A program made the translations under genes and the position numbers. A DNA stretch of 12,564 nucleotides from Chloroflexota bacterium (GTDB lineage: Bacteria; Chloroflexota; Dehalococcoidia; UBA2979): contig VGPB01000038.1 of NCBI GenBank assembly GCA_016875695.1, forward strand, positions 1 to 12,564. The letters run 5' to 3'. Shown one piece after another: positions 1 through 4,564 of this stretch. Positions within the stretch are counted from its first letter, which is position 1. The number at the start of each line of letters is the position of its first letter. The notes beneath the pieces were generated by a model. The model was not told the origin of the DNA. It worked only from the letters and a program-made list of their open reading frames with translations, and made no database searches.

Positions 1-421
1 CGACGAGGCCGCCGCCGACCCCGCTAGCGCCGAGCGCGTGCTCGCCGCGGACGCCGCCGACCTGCTGGTGCTCAAGCCGATGCGCCTCGGCGGCATCCGG
101 CCCGCGTTCGCGCTCGCGCGCCGCGCCGCCGCGCTCGGCGTCGGCAGCGTGGTCACGACTACCTTCGACTCCAGCCTCGGCACGGCGGCCGCCCTGCAGC
201 TCGCCGCGGCCGTCGACGGTGAGGCGTCGCCCGCGGCCGCCGCGCCCCGCGCCCACGGCATGGGCACTGGCGAGCAGCTCGCCGCCGACGTCGTCGCGCG
301 CACGCTCGTGCCCGAGCGCGGCGTGCTCGCGCTCCCGACGCTGCCCGGCCTCGGCGTCGCTATCGACGCGGCCGCGCTGGACGGCGTGGCCGCCGGCCCG
401 TGGCGGGAACGGCGGCGCTGA
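1..421 (+). CDS. menC: Enolase-superfamily enzyme, probably o-succinylbenzoate synthase (MenC), C-terminal part
   Basis: The open frame enters from the left edge (first complete codon at base 2) and stops with TGA at 419-421, so only about 139 C-terminal residues are visible. They form the end of the barrel domain of the enolase superfamily: an early Asp-Glu, then VLKPMRLGG carrying the general acid/base Lys (codon 74-76), then TTTFDSSLGTAAALQLAAA, then a LPTLPGLGV tail. This order is typical of o-succinylbenzoate synthase, which dehydrates SHCHC in menaquinone synthesis. Mandelate-racemase-like and N-acylamino-acid racemase relatives share the fold, and the N-terminal capping domain that decides specificity lies outside the window. 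The superfamily is clear; the MenC identity is moderately supported. No other menaquinone gene is visible here. Confidence 0.65.
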   Translation, partial: DEAAADPASAERVLAADAADLLVLKPMRLGGIRPAFALARRAAALGVGSVVTTTFDSSLGTAAALQLAAAVDGEASPAAAAPRAHGMGTGEQLAADVVARTLVPERGVLALPTLPGLGVAIDAAALDGVAAGPWRERRR

Positions 422-572
422 GCCCCGCCACCTCGCGGAGCCTGAGGGAGAATTGACGCGCGAGGCGACTCGCCGGGAGAATGAGTCGTGAGCGCCGCCC
501 CCGGCGCCTCGACGCCACCAGGGAGCAGGCCGATGCGAGGCCGCCCGACCACCTAGCGGGCAGGACAGCACC
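422..572 (+). other. Intergenic leader with several hairpins and a repeated GGGAGAAT
   Basis: This gap between the MenC-like gene and the PHP gene has no convincing ORF. A GTG at 488 with GGGAGA upstream opens only a 22-codon frame that stops at TAG 554-556. The octamer GGGAGAAT occurs at 446-453 and again at 475-482. A GCGAG/CTCGC stem closed by a GCGA (GNRA-type) tetraloop lies between them (460-473). A longer hairpin, 485-513, has GTCG and GCGCCG pairing with CGGCGC and CGAC around a CCCC loop. I compared it by eye with common riboswitch cores (cobalamin, TPP, SAM, ZTP, Moco, guanidine) and found no match. Confidence 0.35.
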
Positions 573-1283
573 ATCACCGACGTCACGGCCCAGCCCGATC
601 GCGACTGGTATCTCGACTTGCATTCCCACTCCACCGATGCGTCGGACGACGCGGGCGGGACGGTGGAGGGCTATCTCAAGTGGATCGTCGCGCGCCGCAA
701 GCGCGGCTATCACATCGACGGCATCGTGCTCACCGAGCACCGCCACTTCGACCCCGCGCTGCACTACGACGCGCTCGCCGAGCGCTACGGCGTCGTCGTG
801 CTGCGCGGCGCCGAGCTCGAGACCGACATCGGCCATGTGCTCGTCTACGGCGTCACGCCGACGCTCGCGCGCCACTTCGACTTTAGCTCGGTCGCGCTGC
901 CGCACCGCGCGCTGTTCCGCGCCGCGCGCGACGAAGGCGGCTTCGCCGTCGGCGCCCACGCCGGCCGCCCGCGTATCGGCCTCGCGCACCACGTCGAGGC
1001 GGGGCTCGACCCAGACGGCATCGACGCCATCGAGCAGCTGAACGGCGGCAGCTCCGACGAGGAGAACGAGCGCGCTCGGCAGCTCGCGGAGCGCTTCGGC
1101 CTGCGCTGCGTCGGCGGCTCAGACGCCCACTACGTGAGCGCGATCGGCCGCTGCCTCACCGCCTTCCGCCGCGAGATCCGCTCCGTCGAGGAGCTCGTGC
1201 ACGAGTTGACGTTCGGCGACTATCACGCGGTGACGGTCGAGCAGACCGTCGCGGCCGCCGCCGCCGCACCGAAGGAGGGATGA
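573..1283 (+). CDS. PHP-domain metal-dependent phosphoesterase
   Basis: This is a PHP (polymerase and histidinol phosphatase) domain protein of about 236 residues, a family that hydrolyses phosphoesters with a cluster of divalent metals. The ligand motifs appear in order: DLHSHSTDAS (HxH), TEHRHFD, the Glu of RGAELETD, the His of GAHAGRP, and the DxH of GGSDAHY, followed by a conserved GRCLTAF. The substrate is unknown. The start is a problem. The first standard start codon in frame is TTG 618, but it encodes the Leu of DLHSHS itself and would remove the first beta strand (DWYLDL). Between the in-frame TGA at 489-491 and 618 there is no ATG, GTG, TTG or CTG. I place the start at ATC 573, which has AGGA seven bases upstream. 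The TGA stop at 1281-1283 is 3 nt before the first MaoC gene, so the genes are probably co-transcribed. Confidence 0.8.
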   Translation: MTDVTAQPDRDWYLDLHSHSTDASDDAGGTVEGYLKWIVARRKRGYHIDGIVLTEHRHFDPALHYDALAERYGVVVLRGAELETDIGHVLVYGVTPTLARHFDFSSVALPHRALFRAARDEGGFAVGAHAGRPRIGLAHHVEAGLDPDGIDAIEQLNGGSSDEENERARQLAERFGLRCVGGSDAHYVSAIGRCLTAFRREIRSVEELVHELTFGDYHAVTVEQTVAAAAAAPKEG

Positions 1284-1286
1284 CCC

Positions 1287-1763
1287 GTGACCGCCGAGCA
1301 GGCCGCCCCCGATCTGAGCTATGACGAGAGCGTGATCGGCGTCGAGGTGGACGCGGGCGACGTCGAGATCACGCGCGAGCAGATCGCGCGCTACTGCGAG
1401 GCCGTCGGCGAGACGAACCCGCTCTACCTCGACGAACGCGCCGCCGCCGAGGGTCCGCACGACGGCATCATCGCGCCGCCCGGCCTGCTGCACACGATCC
1501 AGACGCAAGGCTGGATGGACCCGAAGGTGAAGTTCGGCAACACGACGTTCGCCGCGGGCTCGAAGATGGTCGTCATGCATCCCGTGCACGCCGGCGACAC
1601 CATCAACGCGCGCGTCGCCATTAGCGAGGTCTACGCGAAGACCGGCCGCACCGGCACGATGATGTTCGTCGTGCGCCGCACCACCTACCGCAACCAGCAC
1701 GGCCTCGATGTCGCGACCAACGACTTCTCGACCGTGCACCGCCAGGTGGAGCGCGTCCAGTGA
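1287..1763 (+). CDS. MaoC-like dehydratase, N-terminal-type hot-dog subunit
   Basis: This 158-residue protein has the single hot-dog fold of the MaoC N-terminal dehydratase type, seen as EAVGETNPLYLDERAA followed by GIIAPPGLLHT and the later strand HPVHAGDTINARV. Such proteins act on (R)-3-hydroxyacyl or enoyl thioesters, usually with a second MaoC subunit encoded next door, which is the arrangement here. The GTG start at 1287 is set by an almost perfect Shine-Dalgarno (AAGGAGGGA, 1272-1280). The usual catalytic motif DxNPxH reads ETNPLY here, so Asp is replaced by Glu42 and His by Tyr47; this is common in the non-catalytic partner of heteromers such as HadA. Its stop overlaps the next start by 4 nt (GTGA), suggesting coupled translation and a stoichiometric complex. 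Confidence 0.8.
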   Translation: MTAEQAAPDLSYDESVIGVEVDAGDVEITREQIARYCEAVGETNPLYLDERAAAEGPHDGIIAPPGLLHTIQTQGWMDPKVKFGNTTFAAGSKMVVMHPVHAGDTINARVAISEVYAKTGRTGTMMFVVRRTTYRNQHGLDVATNDFSTVHRQVERVQ

Positions 1764-2200
1764 CCGCCGATCAGCGCTACTTTGAGGACATCGACCCCGG
1801 CGACGAGTTCGAGGAGTCGTGGGAGGCGCTCCCCGAGCACGTGCAGCAGTACGTCACGCTCGGCCAGCGCAACCTCGAGACCATGGGTCGCTTCCGCGAC
1901 GCCGCCGGTGCGCGCGAGGTCGGCCTGCAGCGCCCGATCGTGCCGGGCATGATGAGCCTCGCCGTGCTGACAAGACTCGTGACCGACTGGATGGGGCCGC
2001 AGGGCCGCTTGCAGACGATGGACGTCGACTTCCGCCGCCCCGTGCAGCAGGGCGACACGCTGCGTGTGCTCGGCCTCATCACCGACACGCACGAGGACGA
2101 CGGCCGCCCGATCGTGAAGCTCGATGTGTACCTCGAGAACGACCGCGGCGAGCGCCCGCTGCAGGGCGTCGCCATCGTCGAGCTGCCGCGCCGCCCGTAG
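1760..2200 (+). CDS. MaoC-like dehydratase, second hot-dog subunit
   Basis: This is a 146-residue MaoC-family protein translated from a GTG that overlaps the previous stop by 4 nt. Family features are the opening YFEDIDPGDEFEE, the RPIVPGMMSLAVLTRLVTDW helix region (usually 'GLPGRIAPGMLT'), the VDFRRPVQQGDTL strand and a VAIVELP C-terminus. The segment that normally supplies the Asp/His pair (GDxNPIHxD) reads GQRNLETMGRF around residues 35-45, with neither residue at the expected place. Either the pair has a non-hydratase role or uses other residues. Acyl-CoA or ketone metabolism is the likely setting, but no other gene of such a pathway is in the window. The stop codon lies 4 nt from the stop of the convergent thiol oxidoreductase. 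Confidence 0.75.
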   Translation: MTADQRYFEDIDPGDEFEESWEALPEHVQQYVTLGQRNLETMGRFRDAAGAREVGLQRPIVPGMMSLAVLTRLVTDWMGPQGRLQTMDVDFRRPVQQGDTLRVLGLITDTHEDDGRPIVKLDVYLENDRGERPLQGVAIVELPRRP

Positions 2201-2204
2201 TGCG

Positions 2205-2888
2205 CTAGCTGTCGGACACCTCGTCGCCGAAGGTCAGCCGGAACGCTTCGGGCGGCGGCTCCGCGCCGGGCGGCGGCGCATACCCCAGCCGCTCCATCAC
2301 GCGCTGGAACGCCGGGTACTCCTGCGCGCCGACGATCGCGTAGCGCTCCGCGAAGACGAACGTCGGCACCGCCGTGATGCCCAGCTGATGAGCCCACGCC
2401 AGCTCCTGGTCCACCTGCTCGCGGTACGCGCCCCTCTCGATCGCAGCGCGTGCGCCCTCGGGGTCGAGCCCGTGCTCGCGCGCTACGCGCGTCAGCACGT
2501 CCAGCTCGCCGATGTTTTCCAGCGTCTCGAAGTGCGCGCGAAACAGCGCGCGATGGAAGTCGAAGCTGTCGCGCCCCGCCTCGTACGCGTACGCCGCCAG
2601 CTCGAGCGAGCGGTGCGAGTTGGGCTGGAAGGTGCGGCCGCGGGTGAACACCAGCCCGCTGCTCTGCCCGCGAAGCTCAAGCGCCGTGGGCGGGTCGCCG
2701 GGCTTGGTGTAGCCCGCGCGCGGCCGCCCCTCGGGCGGGACCGTCGGGTCCAGCAGGAACGGTGCCCAGCGAATGTCTACGGGGTACTCACGCGCGAGCC
2801 GCTCGACCTCCACGAGGCCGACATAACACCACGGTCAGACGAAGTCCGAGAAGACGATGACGGGGACGCGCTCCGGTGCCTGGGTCAT
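2205..2888 (-). CDS. Selenocysteine-containing DsbA/FrnE-family thiol-disulfide oxidoreductase (UPWC), TGA at 2835-2837 read as Sec
   Basis: Reading through a TGA at 2835-2837 gives a 227-residue thioredoxin-fold protein of the DsbA/FrnE group (related to 2-hydroxychromene-2-carboxylate isomerase). The N-terminus runs from ATG 2886-2888 through VPVIVFSDFV to Sec18-Pro-Trp-Cys21, then YVGLVEVERLAREY. This is exactly the family's DFxCPWCxxG active site with TGA in place of the first, catalytic Cys. Downstream are the expected helical insert (FQPNSHRSLELA, residues 88-99), FHRALFRAHF and the cis-proline loop AVPTFVF (Pro175). TGA is a normal stop for other genes here (1281-1283, 1761-1763), so the genetic code is not altered. 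A SECIS-like hairpin follows the TGA. Without recoding only a 202-residue fragment from GTG 2813 would be made, lacking the active site. There is no signal peptide, so it is probably a cytoplasmic redox enzyme or isomerase. A sense-to-stop mutation or base error is the alternative. Confidence 0.85.
2803..2821 (-). promoter_or_regulatory. Candidate bacterial SECIS hairpin
   Basis: On the coding strand the arms TCGGCCTC and GAGGTCGA pair over 8 bp (one G-U) around the triloop GTG. The loop begins 22 nt after the last base of the TGA. Bacterial SECIS elements are hairpins inside the coding region just after the UGA, with a small apical loop that has a G in its first positions for SelB; this one fits in distance, stem length and loop. 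CCG right after the TGA could also pair with CGG beyond the stem, adding a lower helix. Confidence 0.65.
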
Positions 2889-2922
2889 GGCTGCTCGCAA
2901 TCGTCGCGCGCTGCGTCCGTCG

Positions 2923-2928
2923 AGTATA
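2923..2928 (-). promoter_or_regulatory. -10 box (TATACT) for the selenoprotein gene
   Basis: TATACT on the - strand lies 34 nt upstream of the ATG at 2888, between that start and the terminator hairpin at 2954-2994. No good -35 is seen at 17 nt. The same TATACT occurs 39 nt upstream of the dienelactone hydrolase gene. Confidence 0.45.
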
Positions 2929-2953
2929 CCCGCGACAGGTGCCGTCCGAGATG

Positions 2954-2994
2954 CGAAGAGGCGGCGCTCCCGCCGCGGGAGCGCCGCCTCTTCG
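2954..2994 (-). terminator. Long GC-rich terminator hairpin
   Basis: Arms of 18 bp pair perfectly around the loop GCCGC (core arms begin GAAGAGGCGG and end CCGCCTCTTC). It sits 36 nt past the stop of the small membrane gene 3030-3284 and just upstream of the selenoprotein promoter, so it probably ends the former transcript. No T-tract follows on either strand. Confidence 0.6.
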
Positions 2995-3029
2995 TGCGCG
3001 CGAGGCGAAAAGGAGAACGCCGCGCGTAA

Positions 3030-3284
3030 CTACCGGACGTACGGGCGGGCCGGCGCGAGCTTGTGCGGGCGCGCCGCCCGGCCACTGCCGGAGTTCACCA
3101 CCTCGAGCAGCGCGATCGAGCCGAGGCCGAACACCGCCGCTGTGAGCGCTATCCAGGGGATGCTCCACGCGCCGCCCTCGACGGCCCACTGCCGCGTCAC
3201 GTAGCCGAGCGCGATCGTGAGCACGCTGAACAGCGACCCGAGCACGATCCAGCTGGCGACGTAGAGGGTGGACTGCTGCTGCAT
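3030..3284 (-). CDS. Small two-helix membrane protein, unknown function
   Basis: This is an 84-residue protein starting at ATG 3282-3284, with GGAG eight bases upstream. Two hydrophobic segments span about residues 7-28 (YVASWIVLGSLFSVLTIALG) and 40-63 (WSIPWIALTAAVFGLGSIALL), joined by a short polar loop with EGGAW. The tail is basic (RAARPHKLAPARPYVR), so both termini are probably cytoplasmic. I do not recognise a family. A longer frame extends upstream to 3797 but has no membrane or codon logic before this Met. The neighbouring gene 3407-3631 has the same architecture and orientation. Confidence 0.6.
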   Translation of the reverse strand: MQQQSTLYVASWIVLGSLFSVLTIALGYVTRQWAVEGGAWSIPWIALTAAVFGLGSIALLEVVNSGSGRAARPHKLAPARPYVR

Positions 3285-3406
3285 GGCGGGCGCTCCGTTG
3301 GCTGGACGTTGGCTCGGTGTGGTGGTACCGGGCAGGACTGCCGCGGTGACCGAGAGCAGTATTCGCCGCCCACCCCGGCGGGCGCCGTCCGGACAGGGCC
3401 GCGAGT

Positions 3407-3631
3407 CTAGCGGTGGCGGGCGCGCTGCAGCGCCCCCGCCACGCGGCGCACCGAGGCGAGCGCGATGAAGATTGACGCGGCTGCCGCAAGTACCAGCAGC
3501 GGCGCCCACGCGTTGCCCTGCGAGGCGAGGTGCGCCGCCAGCCCGGCGATGCCCACGCCCAGCTGCACGAACATCCACCCCAGCATGCCCCAGCTGCCTG
3601 CGAACACGGCCGCGCTCGTCGGGTGCAGCAT
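3407..3631 (-). CDS. Small two-helix membrane protein, unknown function
   Basis: This is a 74-residue protein from ATG 3629-3631 with AGAGG six bases upstream. Hydrophobic segments cover about residues 12-36 (GSWGMLGWMFVQLGVGIAGL) and 41-61 (AWAPLLVLAAAASIFIALAS), separated by SQGN, and end in a basic tail (VRRVAGALQRARHR). It resembles the downstream gene in size, layout and the aromatic 'AW' that opens the second helix. No function can be assigned. The start is chosen for its Shine-Dalgarno and because the frame upstream is arginine-rich shadow sequence. Confidence 0.55.
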   Translation of the reverse strand: MLHPTSAAVFAGSWGMLGWMFVQLGVGIAGLAAHLASQGNAWAPLLVLAAAASIFIALASVRRVAGALQRARHR

Positions 3632-3672
3632 CAGGGGCCTCTTCGCGACCTCGCGCCTCGTTGTCGGGCTCG

Positions 3673-3678
3673 AGTATC
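3673..3678 (-). promoter_or_regulatory. -10-like box (GATACT) for gene 3407-3631
   Basis: GATACT on the - strand lies 41 nt upstream of the start at 3631, a distance like that of the two TATACT boxes in front of other - strand genes in this window. No clear -35. Confidence 0.3.
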
Positions 3679-3713
3679 GCGGCGTGCGCCGGCTCCCGCG
3701 TGCGGCGTACCCC

Positions 3714-3733
3714 GCTCCCCGCGCGCGGGGAGC
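3714..3733. repeat. Perfect 20-nt palindrome in the divergent intergenic region
   Basis: GCTCCCCGCG followed directly by its reverse complement. It lies between the - strand small membrane gene and the + strand tetR gene, and is followed within 4 nt by a second inverted repeat. Confidence 0.6.
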
Positions 3734-3736
3734 CCC

Positions 3737-3778
3737 GAAGCCGCGCGGGCGCGACCCTAGCGGCGTCCGCGCGGCTTC
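3737..3778. repeat. 12-bp inverted repeat with 18-nt spacer
   Basis: GAAGCCGCGCGG (3737-3748) and CCGCGCGGCTTC (3767-3778) are exact reverse complements. Lying between divergent genes it is unlikely to be a terminator for either; a protein-binding site or REP-like element is possible. Confidence 0.6.
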
Positions 3779-3872
3779 CCGACAGGCGAATCCCCAAGCC
3801 GCCGCAACGCGCACGCGAGGAAAAAGCCGCCCTGTGCTACATAACCTGCTTGACGGCAGCACGCTGATAAAC

Positions 3873-3902
3873 GAACGTTCACCACAATGAATGATCGTTC
3901 AC
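3873..3902 (+). promoter_or_regulatory. Candidate TetR operator region
   Basis: Upstream of tetR lie the palindrome GAACGTTC (3873-3880) and a near-palindrome TGAATGATCGTTCA (3888-3901, 12 of 14 symmetric). CGTTCAC is repeated 20 nt apart (3876-3882 and 3896-3902), about two helical turns. A -35-like TTGACG is at 3850-3855. This pattern suits autoregulation by the adjacent TetR protein, but binding is inferred. Confidence 0.5.
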
Positions 3903-3939
3903 TCACTCAAGGCACCTCACCACCCCCGCGAGGCCGTCG

Positions 3940-4560
3940 ATGAAAGTCCCGCAGGCCTACCTCGACGCGCGCGCCGACGAGATCCGCACCGCCGCCCTCC
4001 GCGTGTTCGTGCTCAAGGGCGTGGAGCAGGCGACCATGCAGGACATCGCCGCCGAGGTCGGACTCAGCCCCGGCGCGCTCTATCGGTACTACCCGGGCAA
4101 GGAGCAGCTCGTCCAGGCCGTGTTCTCCTTCTGCCACGAGCAGAACCGGGAGCACATGCAGGCGGCACTGGAGGGCCGGGGCTCGCCGCGCGCCGCGCTG
4201 TTCAGCCTCGGGCGCCTCGTCTGGGACCGCTTCCGCGACCCGGCCGCGCTCGAGCAGTTCACGCTCAACATCGACGCCGCGCTGAGCGCCGCCCGCCACC
4301 CGGACGCGCTCGCCGAGCAGGTGCGCGGCTTGCATCGCGGCGTCGTCGAGCAGCTCGCCGAGCTCGCGCGCGCCGCACAGGCCAACGGCGAGCTCGCGCC
4401 CGACATCGATGCTCGCGCGTTCGCGCTCACGATCGTGGCGTGCGTCGATGGGCTGCGCTTGCTCTTCGTGGAGTTCGAAGGCGAGCTCGACACCGAGGGC
4501 GTGTACGAAACACTCGGGCGCATGGTCGGCGCGCTCGCGCCGGCTGCTACAAAGGGGTAA
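3940..4560 (+). CDS. TetR-family transcriptional regulator
   Basis: This is a 206-residue regulator, the usual size for TetR repressors. The N-terminal DNA-binding domain covers about residues 10-60: EIRTAALRVFVLKG, the helix-turn-helix TMQDIAAEVGLSPGALYRYY (33-51), then PGKEQLVQAVF. The rest is a helical ligand/dimerisation domain. ATG 3940 has GAGG six bases upstream. Its TAA is 4 nt before the start of the MMPL transporter, so the two form an operon and the regulator probably controls the exporter and itself through the repeats at 3873-3902. The ligand cannot be read from the sequence. Confidence 0.9.
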   Translation: MKVPQAYLDARADEIRTAALRVFVLKGVEQATMQDIAAEVGLSPGALYRYYPGKEQLVQAVFSFCHEQNREHMQAALEGRGSPRAALFSLGRLVWDRFRDPAALEQFTLNIDAALSAARHPDALAEQVRGLHRGVVEQLAELARAAQANGELAPDIDARAFALTIVACVDGLRLLFVEFEGELDTEGVYETLGRMVGALAPAATKG

Positions 4561-4564
4561 CGCG

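Noticed and set aside
422..572. A known riboswitch in the PHP leader
   Set aside because: Short resemblances (for example GACGCCACCAGG to a cobalamin-type GCCACUG) are not backed by the other conserved core elements.
2205..2813. Starting the FrnE-like gene at GTG 2813
   Set aside because: This would remove the first beta strand and the whole active site, though matching family sequence continues upstream in the same frame past the TGA.
2835..2837. TGA read as an amino acid through an altered genetic code
   Set aside because: TGA ends the PHP gene (1281-1283) and the first MaoC gene (1761-1763) at natural positions, and no other in-frame TGA lies inside a gene.
2124..3029. 301-codon + strand frame across the selenoprotein gene
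   Set aside because: The composition is Arg/Ala-rich with no family motifs; the - strand frame matches the FrnE family throughout.
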